Of a DNA stretch of 45,987 nucleotides, positions 16,080-23,888 are shown piece by piece. The notes below the pieces were generated by a model. It had not been told where the DNA came from and made no database searches. It saw only the letters and a program-made list of their open reading frames with translations. Position 1 is the stretch's first letter. The number at the start of each line of letters is the position of its first letter. Source of the stretch: Oscillospiraceae bacterium (GTDB lineage: Bacteria > Bacillota > Clostridia > Oscillospirales > CAG-272); assembly GCA_015064255.1 (NCBI GenBank), contig SVSP01000021.1, positions 1-45,987 of the forward strand, in the 5' to 3' direction. The position numbers and the translations under genes were made by a program.

Positions 16080-17570
16080 TTATTTTACAATACTGTCCTT
16101 AAGATTTTCGTAAACCGCTTCTGCAAAAGTGCGATAACCGTCCCTGTAAGGATGAAGATTATCGGGGAAGCTCCATTTTCCCTGTGCGGAGATGGTGTAC
16201 ATATCAATAAGCTCGCAGTTAAGCTCTTCTGCAAGCTCCTTGTTTATTTCAACAGATTTCTTTACTCCGTTTCGCCAAGCCGTATTTGGCAGTATAGATG
16301 GAGGAGTAAGGACGTAAAGCTGAACGCTTGGGTTTACAGAACGGTAATGCTTCAGAAGATTCGTTCCGCAGTTCTTGTAGTTTGTTCGGTAAGAAGCGTT
16401 TTCCATATCGCAGGGATAATCAGCTGAATAATATCCGTCGTTAGTGCCGAGCATCATTATAACTACGTCGGGTTTGAGCTGACAGCTTTGGGTATGATCG
16501 GAAGAACCGAAATAATTTGTCATACGGATTCCACTCCAGCCGTAATTGCCAACGTAATAGTTGAATCCGAGCATTTTCTGAAGAAAAGTAGGATAATTGA
16601 ACTCATTTGAGCCGTCTGTTATGCTGTCTCCGACACATGCCACCTTGATAAAAGTGGCTTTTCCGGTTTTTGGTGCATCGCTAAAATCGTTACCTTCCAT
16701 AGCAACACAAGCCGCGATAAAAGCTTTTCCCGCAAAATAAGATGCGTTTGAGCTTCCGCCCGAGAGGAGAAGTGTGCCGTTTACAAGACCGAAGGAGTAG
16801 TCTTCGATTTTGTGGCTTTTAGCGTAGTAGGAATCCTCGTCGGTTCGCTTGTAAGATGAGCCTATAAGTATCTCGTGATCTCTTTTTGCATATCTCGAAG
16901 AAACGATTTTTAATTCCTTACCGGTCAGCAGCTTTAATTCTTTGGCAAATTCTGTCGCAACGTCCTCATACCGTCCCGACTCTATCCAGTTTCCGCTGTG
17001 TCTGATCTGACTTGTAGCACCCTCGTCACCGTAAACGATAACAAATTCTTCAATGCTTACACCGCCGATCGTGAGATCGGGCTTGGAATTTATGCTGCTT
17101 CGTACGATGCTGAGGTTTTGCGGAATAATAAGGGTAGCGTTTTCGGAAGTGAGGTAGGTTTTGATAAATTCTTCTGCGGCAAAACCGAGATATTCCTTGT
17201 CGGTGCCGTAAATAAATATCTTTTCACCGGAAGCGAAAACAGTGTATCCGAACTGTTCGCCAACCTTTTCGCCGATGTTTTCGAGCTCGGCTTTTTCAAC
17301 GTTTCCGATAACGATTTCTTTTGCAGCATCTTTGCCGTCGTCGTTTATGGCGAGATTTGCTTTAATTACCATTTTTATTGCGAGCTGAATGTCTTTCGCG
17401 ACACTAAGCTCTTTTTTTGAATGGTTTTCCGAAATGGTTATAACGTAATCTTCTGTTATATTGAACGTAGAAATATCGTTTTTCGAATCGCCGTCCTTTT
17501 TGCAACCGAACAGAAAAGTACAGCCGAAGATCATAACGAAAATTAGTATAAAAGAAATAATTTTTTTCAT
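16080..17570 (-). CDS. SGNH/GDSL hydrolase lipoprotein with duplicated N-terminal domain
   Basis: 496 residues with a lipoprotein signal (lipobox LFGC, Cys23), so anchored outside. The C-terminal third is an SGNH esterase or lipase-like hydrolase: block I VGDSITDG with S316, block III LGTND with N377, and block V DNLH with D470 and H473, giving a full catalytic set. Probable activity is removal of acetyl or other acyl groups from glycans. The region before it holds two similar segments (about 50-141 and 195-290), each with an EI(V/L)IG strand (85-89 and 233-237) followed by a glycine turn and a helix. They resemble the small alpha/beta domain found before GH20- and GH67-type catalytic domains. 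The first gene of this operon has the same domain once. Last gene of a three-gene unit, 30 bases after its neighbour. Confidence 0.85.
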   Translation of the reverse strand: MKKIISFILIFVMIFGCTFLFGCKKDGDSKNDISTFNITEDYVITISENHSKKELSVAKDIQLAIKMVIKANLAINDDGKDAAKEIVIGNVEKAELENIGEKVGEQFGYTVFASGEKIFIYGTDKEYLGFAAEEFIKTYLTSENATLIIPQNLSIVRSSINSKPDLTIGGVSIEEFVIVYGDEGATSQIRHSGNWIESGRYEDVATEFAKELKLLTGKELKIVSSRYAKRDHEILIGSSYKRTDEDSYYAKSHKIEDYSFGLVNGTLLLSGGSSNASYFAGKAFIAACVAMEGNDFSDAPKTGKATFIKVACVGDSITDGSNEFNYPTFLQKMLGFNYYVGNYGWSGIRMTNYFGSSDHTQSCQLKPDVVIMMLGTNDGYYSADYPCDMENASYRTNYKNCGTNLLKHYRSVNPSVQLYVLTPPSILPNTAWRNGVKKSVEINKELAEELNCELIDMYTISAQGKWSFPDNLHPYRDGYRTFAEAVYENLKDSIVK

Positions 17571-17600
17571 ATTTTGTGATTTTCCTTTACTTTTTCGTTA

Positions 17601-18707
17601 TTATTCAAGCGTTAATTTTGTGAATACATATTTTCCGCGTACAAGGTCTTCTGTGTTGCCTTCCCACGGTACAGAGTTCATATAGTAAACAGTCTTTTTG
17701 TCAGAGGAAGTAAGAAGAGCCGGGCTGTATCCGTATCTGTGCTTTGCAGGGAAGGTATAGGGAAGAGGATTGTCAACAGCTTCCCATGTTTCGCCCATAT
17801 CAAGGCTGATAAAGAGGTCGGAGCCTGTCTTACTGGTACCGTCTACGTTTCTCCAACCGGTAACGATTATCGCTCCCTTGTCGCCGTAAGGTACCCATTC
17901 ACAACAAGGTGTAGAGCTGAGAATCTTGCCGTCAACAGACTTAACAAGGATTCCGAAATCGGCGGGATCTCCCCAATCGGTAAGAGAATCGGAAATTTTG
18001 ATATATACGGGATGTCCGGGCATAGCAACCATTTCGTAAGCCGCGATATATTTTCCACCGTCGGTCTTTGCAACGGTTATCATACCGGGACGGAGTTTTC
18101 TTTCTTCGGGAGCAAGAACGTACTTCTTTTCGCTCCAATTAATGCCGTCTTTAGAAGTTTTGAAGATAAGACGCTGTCCGTGAACGTCGTCAACCTCTGT
18201 TTCGTCGGAATAGAAGCATACGAGCGTGCCGTCATCGTCGCAGATAAGGAAGGGCTCATACATACCGTGGTCGATAGGTCCGCCGACGTCTACAACAGAG
18301 ATCTCTTCCCAGGTTTCGCCGATGTCACAGCTTTTCCATACGCACATTTTTGTAACTTCCTGAACTCTCTTGTCACGCGTGCATCCGCTTACAAGAAGCG
18401 TTCCTGCGGGCATATCCCCGAGCGCGCAGGGAAGCTCGTATATGTGAGGCTGCCAGTTGGAAACGAGCTCGGGATCAAACTGTTCCTTTACCTGCGAAAT
18501 GTAATTCCAGCTTTCTCCTCCGTCGGTGCTGCGGAAGACCTTGTAAAAGGGAACTTCAAGAGTTTCACCGATAGCGAGAAGAGTTCCGTTGTGCTTTCCG
18601 GAGTAATTAAGTTCAACGAGGCGGGGATATGTGAGGGCAACGTCTTCGCCTGCGATGGAGGGCGAATAAACTGTTACGGGAGTTGTAAAATTCAGCTTAG
18701 CTTTCAT
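17601..18707 (-). CDS. Asp-box (BNR) six-bladed propeller glycosidase-like protein
   Basis: 368 residues. Asp-box repeats (S/T-x-D-x-G-x-x-W) occur four times: STDGGESW at 60-67, then SCDIGETW, TSKDGINW and SLDMGETW. This is the sialidase-type propeller. The sialidase arginine motif RIP near the N-terminus is not seen; instead there is TYPRLVEL (26-33). That, and the PAGTLL strand, fit better with GH93-like exo-arabinanases or an uncharacterised BNR family than with a true sialidase; this assignment is inference. No signal peptide is visible, while both neighbours are lipoproteins, so it may act in the cytoplasm on imported sugars. It is a shorter paralogue of the protein at 18752, which lies 44 bases upstream. 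Confidence 0.75.
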   Translation of the reverse strand: MKAKLNFTTPVTVYSPSIAGEDVALTYPRLVELNYSGKHNGTLLAIGETLEVPFYKVFRSTDGGESWNYISQVKEQFDPELVSNWQPHIYELPCALGDMPAGTLLVSGCTRDKRVQEVTKMCVWKSCDIGETWEEISVVDVGGPIDHGMYEPFLICDDDGTLVCFYSDETEVDDVHGQRLIFKTSKDGINWSEKKYVLAPEERKLRPGMITVAKTDGGKYIAAYEMVAMPGHPVYIKISDSLTDWGDPADFGILVKSVDGKILSSTPCCEWVPYGDKGAIIVTGWRNVDGTSKTGSDLFISLDMGETWEAVDNPLPYTFPAKHRYGYSPALLTSSDKKTVYYMNSVPWEGNTEDLVRGKYVFTKLTLE

Positions 18708-18751
18708 AGTGATTTACCTGACCTTTCTGAAAATAGTATCAAATAAGCGTT

Positions 18752-20398
18752 TTATTCGTGAATCTTGATCTTTGCGAATGCGATCTTGGATTTTCCACCC
18801 TTGCCGTCAACGTTGTTTCCGTAGAAAAGCGTTGTTCCGTCGGCAGAGAAGAAGAGAGATGCGCTGTAACCGAGGCTTTCTGTTCCCGAGTAGGGAAGAG
18901 GATTGTCAATAGCCTCGAAGGTCTTTCCGTAGTCAAAGCTTACGAGGATCTTGTTGGGCGTTGCAGAGCCGTATTTAGACGTTACGATAAGAGTTCCGCA
19001 TTCGCCGCCGACAGGAGTCCAGGCACACCAGGGAGCAGAACCCATAGTGTATGATCCTGCGGTAAGACGCTGTCCGAGATCGGAGGGATTCCAGTCTGTA
19101 ATGTCGTCTGTTATCTTGTAATAGATCGGTACACCGTCGGTAAGACCGCCGATCTCATAAACGATGAAATACTGACCGTTGCCCATCTTGGTGAAGATTC
19201 CCATACCCGGACGGTAAGCGAATTTATCGCCTGCTACGACGTGAACGATGTCTTCCCAAGTCTTGCCGTCCTTAGAACGCTTGTAAGAAACTGTTTGGTC
19301 GTATTCGGGCAGTGAGTCGTCAGAATAGAAGCAGTAGAGATAACCGTCTTCATAGTAGAGATAAGGCTCCCATACACCCTCTCCGATTCCGCCGCCTTCC
19401 GATACAACCGTAAACTGTTCCCAAGTATTTCCGTAGTCAAGACTCTTCCAGATCGTGATGTGAGATTTTCTCTTCTGACCTGCATCAATAGAACATCCCG
19501 CAAGAAGAAGAGTGCCAGCGGGCATATCGCCAACCTTTTCGGGAAGCTCAAAGAGATGAGGATTCCAGCAAGCCTCGATAGTTTTGTCGATAGTTTCAAC
19601 GGCTTCGCTGATCTGTTTCCAGGTTTCGCCGCCGTCGGTGCTTTCCATAATACGGAAGCTGGTGGGCTTTCCGCGCTTTCCGCTGTCGGAAATAGAGTAA
19701 GATGCGATTATTTTTCCATTGTTTTCACCGCTGTGCTGAAGCTCAATTATTGCAGGGTATCCGATACCGGTGCCCCAAGTGTTCTGCGGAGCATCCTTTA
19801 CCGTTGAAGAAACGACGGTTTCAAATTCAACACCGTTTGATGCATAGATTATTTTGCTTGAATCGTAATTTTCCATAATAAGCTCTCCCGCTGAAATAGA
19901 TAACGAAGTTCCCTTGGGGGATTTTTCTACGTACTTGTTTATGAATTCTTTTATAGCGCGTGCGGTAGCGTTGCCGCTTGTACCAACGATGATTATTTTA
20001 TTGTCGGTTATCTCGATTATGTAAGATTCGCTGTCGCCCTTGTCGGTGAGCTTTTTGAGAGCATCGGCGGACGCTTTTCTGTTTGTCTGACCGATAAGAA
20101 TTTCTTTTGCGTTTTCGTCAATAACAGTACCGGGCTTAACCCAGTCGGAATTTACGGTAAGATCTATACCGATAATGCTTTTAATGGCTTTTTTCAGCTT
20201 TTGAGTTTGCTGTGTAACCGTGTTTTTAGAAGAATCCTGACGCACGATAGAAAAGCCGGTAAGGTCGTAAAGATCATCCTGCTCGATTTCCTTATTGCCG
20301 CTGCTTTCGTTCTTTTGACAAGCGTAGAAGGACGGGAGAATAAGTGAAAACGTGAGCAGTAGTGTCAATATTTTGGTTAAAATTTTAGTTTCAGACAT
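18752..20398 (-). CDS. Lipoprotein with N-terminal alpha/beta domain and Asp-box propeller
   Basis: 548 residues. A lipoprotein signal ends at lipobox FYAC (Cys27), so the enzyme is displayed outside. Residues 45-160 form the same small domain as in the SGNH protein of this operon (EILIG at 99-103). The rest, from about 190, is an Asp-box propeller (STDGGETW 253-260; SLDYGNTW 319-326; further boxes KDGKTW and SFDYGKTF) and is homologous along its length to the 368-residue neighbour. As there, the RIP arginine motif of sialidases is missing (GYPAIIEL instead). Probable role: cleavage or binding of a plant or host glycan at the cell surface. First gene of the operon, with a promoter at 20438-20466. 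Confidence 0.78.
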   Translation of the reverse strand: MSETKILTKILTLLLTFSLILPSFYACQKNESSGNKEIEQDDLYDLTGFSIVRQDSSKNTVTQQTQKLKKAIKSIIGIDLTVNSDWVKPGTVIDENAKEILIGQTNRKASADALKKLTDKGDSESYIIEITDNKIIIVGTSGNATARAIKEFINKYVEKSPKGTSLSISAGELIMENYDSSKIIYASNGVEFETVVSSTVKDAPQNTWGTGIGYPAIIELQHSGENNGKIIASYSISDSGKRGKPTSFRIMESTDGGETWKQISEAVETIDKTIEACWNPHLFELPEKVGDMPAGTLLLAGCSIDAGQKRKSHITIWKSLDYGNTWEQFTVVSEGGGIGEGVWEPYLYYEDGYLYCFYSDDSLPEYDQTVSYKRSKDGKTWEDIVHVVAGDKFAYRPGMGIFTKMGNGQYFIVYEIGGLTDGVPIYYKITDDITDWNPSDLGQRLTAGSYTMGSAPWCAWTPVGGECGTLIVTSKYGSATPNKILVSFDYGKTFEAIDNPLPYSGTESLGYSASLFFSADGTTLFYGNNVDGKGGKSKIAFAKIKIHE

Positions 20399-20437
20399 AG
20401 TTTAAACCAAACCTTTCGAAAAACTTTTATTGAAAAC

Positions 20438-20466
20438 ATTTTACCATAATATGCCCGAAAATACAA
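20438..20466 (-). promoter_or_regulatory. Promoter of the Asp-box/SGNH operon
   Basis: On the minus strand, TTGTAT (20466-20461), 17-base spacer, TAAAAT (20443-20438), 40 bases before the start codon. The rest of this gap up to about 20646 is very AT-rich and shows no gene. Confidence 0.7.
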
Positions 20467-20646
20467 CGATTAGTCATATTTTAGATTTCGTTTTTTTGTA
20501 CTAATTTTTTTGTGAATTTTTGTCTATTTTGACAGCGAAAGCTTTAAAATATACGAAATAACCTTAAGATGTCTAAAATTCCAATAAATGTGCTTCTGAA
20601 ATGACAAATTTTTTTCAATATACCGAAAAAAAATTTTGCAAATCTA

Positions 20647-20675
20647 TGTACAATAGAAAAAAAATGTGCTAAAAT
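20647..20675 (+). promoter_or_regulatory. Probable purC promoter
   Basis: TGTACA (20647-20652, four of six consensus bases), 17-base spacer, TAAAAT (20670-20675). No purine riboswitch or PurR-like box is visible. Confidence 0.5.
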
Positions 20676-20727
20676 ATAGGAAATGGAAATACAATTCGCA
20701 GTTATAAAATTAAGGAGTACTGTATTT

Positions 20728-21426
20728 ATGAAAAAGCTTTATGAAGGAAAAACCAAAGACGTTTATGCTCTCGATAACGGCAACGTTATGCTCAAGTTCA
20801 AGGATGACTGCACGGGCAAGGACGGAGTGTTCGATCCGGGTGAAAACAGCGTAGGACTTACTATCGAAGGAATCGGAAGAGCAAATCTCGAAACATCTAT
20901 CTACTATTTTGAAATGCTCAAAAAAGCAGGAATCAAAACACATTATGTAAACGCAAATCTTGAAGAAGCCACAATGGAAGTTCTTTCCGCAGAATGCTTC
21001 GGTAAGGCACAGGGCGGTAACGGACTCGAAGTTATCTGCCGTCTTGTAGCAACAGGAAGCTTTATCCGCAGATACGGCGAATATATCAAGGACGGAACCG
21101 TTCTTGAAGGCGGATACGTTGAATGTACGTTCAAGAATGACGAAAAGGGCGACCCGCTTGTAACAGGCGAAGGTCTTGCAGCACTTAAGGTAATGACTCC
21201 CGAAATGTTTGCAAGTATGAAGGAACAGACACTTAAGATCACAAAGATCGTTGCAGATGACCTTAAGACCATCGGTCTTGACCTTTGGGATATCAAGTTT
21301 GAGTTCGGATATCATAACGGCGAAGTTGTTCTTATCGACGAGATCGCTTCGGGCAATATGAGAGTTTATAAGGACGGAAAGATCGTAGATCCCGTTGAAC
21401 TCACAAAGCTCATTCTTAACAGATAA
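20728..21426 (+). CDS. purC: Phosphoribosylaminoimidazole-succinocarboxamide synthase (SAICAR synthetase)
   Basis: 232 residues, the usual bacterial length. It joins CAIR and aspartate with ATP in purine synthesis. Diagnostic features are [11 protein letters not shown] at the N-terminus (glycine-rich ATP site), the FKDD motif with the following GKDGVFDPG loop, CRLVATGS, and the C-terminal [10 protein letters not shown]. The ATG at 20728 is chosen because AAGGAG lies 11 bases before it and family members begin KKLYEGK. Unusually, no other pur gene is adjacent; it stands alone between a divergent carbohydrate operon and rpsU. Confidence 0.95.
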   Translation: MKKLYEGKTKDVYALDNGNVMLKFKDDCTGKDGVFDPGENSVGLTIEGIGRANLETSIYYFEMLKKAGIKTHYVNANLEEATMEVLSAECFGKAQGGNGLEVICRLVATGSFIRRYGEYIKDGTVLEGGYVECTFKNDEKGDPLVTGEGLAALKVMTPEMFASMKEQTLKITKIVADDLKTIGLDLWDIKFEFGYHNGEVVLIDEIASGNMRVYKDGKIVDPVELTKLILNR

Positions 21427-21452
21427 TTTTAAAAACAAAATAAAAAGAAAAG

Positions 21453-21479
21453 CTCCCAGCCAAGGAAAAGGGATGGGAG
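21453..21479 (+). terminator. Weak hairpin after purC
   Basis: CTCCCA (21453-21458) pairs with TGGGAG (21474-21479) around a 15-base loop; TTT follows. First of several hairpins in this gap. Confidence 0.4.
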
Positions 21480-21482
21480 TTT

Positions 21483-21530
21483 GAGGGAAGGGAAAAAACT
21501 TCTGCGTTTGAGATGTTTTTTCCTTCCCTC
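21483..21530 (+). terminator. Long hairpin after purC
   Basis: A 16-bp stem with one bulged G (21483-21499 with 21515-21530) has its A run and T run inside the stem and TAATTTT after it. Confidence 0.55.
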
Positions 21531-21558
21531 TAATTTTAATGATTTTTGCTATACCTTC

Positions 21559-21590
21559 AACACTGATGCTCACATCAGTGTTTTCGTTTT
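21559..21590 (+). terminator. Terminator hairpin, purC direction
   Basis: AACACTGATG (21559-21568), loop CTCA, CATCAGTGTT (21573-21582), then TTCGTTTT. Confidence 0.75.
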
Positions 21591-21607
21591 GTCTATACAA
21601 AGCAGTA

Positions 21608-21634
21608 ACCCGAGATGACTTTCTCATCTCGGGT
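21608..21634 (-). terminator. Hairpin after rpsU
   Basis: An 11-bp perfect stem (21608-21618 with 21624-21634) with a 5-base loop, downstream of rpsU on the minus strand. The T tail is poor, so termination may be partial. Confidence 0.55.
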
Positions 21635-21641
21635 ACTTGAA

Positions 21642-21655
21642 ACCGTATATACGGT
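21642..21655. repeat. 14-bp perfect palindrome
   Basis: ACCGTATATACGGT, between the rpsU stop codon and its hairpin. The purpose is unknown; it could be an operator or a chance dyad. Confidence 0.5.
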
Positions 21656-21692
21656 ACTTTACTTTTGTCGTTAAGTAAACAAGCAAAGCGAA

Positions 21693-21869
21693 TTACTTAT
21701 ACTTACGCTTTCTTGCTGCTTCAGACTTCTTCTTGCGCTTTACACTGGGTTTGTCATACTGTTCTCTCTTCTTGAGTTCAGTAAGAACGCCCGAACGCTG
21801 CTGAGCTCTCTTGAATCTGCGAAGTGCGCTGTCAATAGATTCATTTTCCTTAACTCTGATCTCTGCCAT
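21693..21869 (-). CDS. rpsU: 30S ribosomal protein S21 (bS21)
   Basis: 58 residues, the usual size. bS21 helps the small subunit start translation. The sequence begins [20 protein letters not shown] and ends in a strongly basic tail ([14 protein letters not shown]), as expected. The start at 21869 follows GGAGGG by 9 bases; a longer in-frame version (to 21896) would include the ribosome binding site and is rejected. A perfect promoter lies 90 bases upstream, leaving a leader with a small hairpin (CCGCA-CGA-TGCGG). Confidence 0.95.
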   Translation of the reverse strand: MAEIRVKENESIDSALRRFKRAQQRSGVLTELKKREQYDKPSVKRKKKSEAARKRKYK

Positions 21870-21958
21870 TAACCATCCCTCCTCTCGCCTCTGCAAGAGA
21901 AAATCTCTTAATCCTTGTGAAAGGGAATTACCGCATCGTGCGGATAAATCTCCTTAGT

Positions 21959-21987
21959 ATTATACAACAATACTTTCTCAATGTCAA
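21959..21987 (-). promoter_or_regulatory. Perfect consensus promoter of rpsU
   Basis: On the minus strand, TTGACA (21987-21982), 17-base spacer, TATAAT (21964-21959). Confidence 0.92.
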
Positions 21988-22054
21988 TAGGTATTTTGTA
22001 TGCAATTAGATTTTTTTGGAACTTTTTTATAAAAATATTCACATAAAATGACCT

Positions 22055-23812
22055 TTAACCAAGATCGGGTTCGTCAAGCGACTCTATAACAGGGATATCA
22101 AAGGAATCGCTTTCAAATACGGTTATTTCGTTGTCGCCCGAATGAAGAATGGGTGCGGGAACGTAGAGAGTTTTCTGCGGTCCGCGGTCGTTCCAATATC
22201 TTCCGATGTTGAATCCGTTAACGACAACGAATCCCTTGTGGAATCCGTCAAGACGGATAAAGGTGTCTGCGGGAGTACCTTCGATCTTAAGATTTCCTCT
22301 CAAAAACGAGGGCATATTTTTACATTCAATATTACTTGTGAATTTAAGACCGGAAATATCGTCCATAGTCATAGATGTGATGTCCCAACCGAAATGATAC
22401 ATCTGACCGAGTCTGATTCCGCCGAAAATACCCTTTTTGTCGAAAAGCTTTGGTCCGTAGTTGACACGTCCGCAGTTTTCAACGAGTATGTCGATCTTCA
22501 TCGTTTCACCCTTTGCAAGTGAGATCTTTATTTCGTCTTCACGCTTTGTGCGCTCGCGGAGACCTGCAAATTTGCCGTTGAGATATACGAATGCACGGTC
22601 GTGGAGATGTTCTATTACAAGAGGACGCTCTTCCATAGGACCCTTAAGCGTTGAAGAGTAGAGAATAAATCCGAAATCCTGACCTACTTCTTCCATAGAG
22701 AGAGGAGCCGCGCTGTGAACGCTCGTGCCGATAGCATCGATGTTGTCAAAGAGAGGGGCACACTCGGTAAGCTCGATCTTTCCGTAGGCGGCTTTTTTAG
22801 TGTTTTCAACGGAAATGTCACAGTAAGAGCCGTTAAAACGCGCAAGCTCTTCGCGGAGATCGTAATAGGTCTGTGTCATATCGCCTGATTCGGTAAGAGG
22901 TGCGCAGTAATCGTAGCTTGTGATGGTAGGCTGATATTCGCTTCCCGTGTGGTTTGCACCGCTTGTAAAGCCGAAATTCGTGCCTCCGTGGAACATATAG
23001 AAGTTGAAGGACGCACCGCGGTCAAGCATACTTCTGACGTCACGCAACGTTTCGTCGGACGTGCGCGTGTGGTGTATCTCCCCCCAATGGTCAAACCAAC
23101 CGCACCAAAATTCACCGCACATAGAGGGCTGATCGGGACGGAAATCTGCCAGAAGATCGAAAGCCATGTCGGGACGGCTTCCGAAATTTGCAACACAAAG
23201 ATATTCTGGAAGAGTACCGCCGTTGAGCATCCAGTAGCATGGACCGTCGGATGTGAAGAGCTGACAGTTAAGTCCGTACTCGTGATAAATGTCGGCTACT
23301 GCGTGTAAATATTCCTTGTCGTCGCCGTAAGATCCATATTCGTTTTCTATCTGTACCATAATTATGGGACCGCCGTTTGTGCATTGAAGGGGTGCGATGC
23401 GGGTAAGAAGCTCACGGTAGTAAGGACGAACCTTTTCAAGATATTTCGGGTCGTTGCAGCGAAGATGTATATCGGGATATGCAAGAAGCCAGGAGGGAAG
23501 TCCTCCGAAATCAAATTCGGCGCAGATGTAAGGACCGGGACGTACGATCACCTTAAGTCCGATCTTCGCGGCAGTTTCGATGTATTTTACGATGTCGAGA
23601 TTCCCCGAAAAATCGAACTGACCTTCTCTGCGTTCGTGAAGATTCCAGGGAACGTAGGTTTCAAGTGTGTTGAATCCACACGCTTTAAGCTTTTTTAGTC
23701 TGTCCTCCCAGTATTCGGGAACGATTCGCCAATAATGCATAGCGCCCGAAATAACTATAAAAGGCTTGTTATCAAGATAAAAACTTTTTCCGGAGAATGA
23801 AAAATTACTCAT
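22055..23812 (-). CDS. Glycoside hydrolase family 35 beta-galactosidase
   Basis: 585 residues, no signal peptide, so a cytoplasmic enzyme that takes terminal beta-galactose from imported oligosaccharides. The TIM barrel fills the first 330 residues with the GH35 signature GGPIIMVQIENEYG: acid/base E158, and nucleophile E234 in CGEFWCGWFDHWG. The N-terminus (LDNKPFIVISGAMHYWR) and the ETYVPWNLHE motif are also typical. C-terminal beta domains include the conserved GFVVVNGFNIGRYW stretch. Length agrees with bacterial members of about 580-600. The ATG has AAAGG 13 bases upstream, rather far. A 16-bp dyad at 23842-23876 separates it from leuS and might regulate it. Confidence 0.92.
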   Translation of the reverse strand: MSNFSFSGKSFYLDNKPFIVISGAMHYWRIVPEYWEDRLKKLKACGFNTLETYVPWNLHERREGQFDFSGNLDIVKYIETAAKIGLKVIVRPGPYICAEFDFGGLPSWLLAYPDIHLRCNDPKYLEKVRPYYRELLTRIAPLQCTNGGPIIMVQIENEYGSYGDDKEYLHAVADIYHEYGLNCQLFTSDGPCYWMLNGGTLPEYLCVANFGSRPDMAFDLLADFRPDQPSMCGEFWCGWFDHWGEIHHTRTSDETLRDVRSMLDRGASFNFYMFHGGTNFGFTSGANHTGSEYQPTITSYDYCAPLTESGDMTQTYYDLREELARFNGSYCDISVENTKKAAYGKIELTECAPLFDNIDAIGTSVHSAAPLSMEEVGQDFGFILYSSTLKGPMEERPLVIEHLHDRAFVYLNGKFAGLRERTKREDEIKISLAKGETMKIDILVENCGRVNYGPKLFDKKGIFGGIRLGQMYHFGWDITSMTMDDISGLKFTSNIECKNMPSFLRGNLKIEGTPADTFIRLDGFHKGFVVVNGFNIGRYWNDRGPQKTLYVPAPILHSGDNEITVFESDSFDIPVIESLDEPDLG

Positions 23813-23841
23813 AATTGTAGCCGTACCTTTCTTGCTTAATT

Positions 23842-23876
23842 TTTTGGCTTTCGTATCATTGATACGAAAGCCAAAA
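23842..23876. repeat. 16-bp inverted repeat between leuS and the GH35 gene
   Basis: TTTTGGCTTTCGTATC (23842-23857), ATT, and its exact reverse complement (23861-23876). On the minus strand the stem is followed by A, not T, so it does not look like a leuS terminator; on the plus strand GAGTTTT follows. Confidence 0.7.
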
Positions 23877-23888
23877 GAGTTTTATAGA

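Noticed and set aside
17739..18746. Plus-strand open frame of 335 codons across the Asp-box gene
   Set aside because: The minus-strand gene has four Asp boxes and a paralogue next to it; the plus frame has no domain features.
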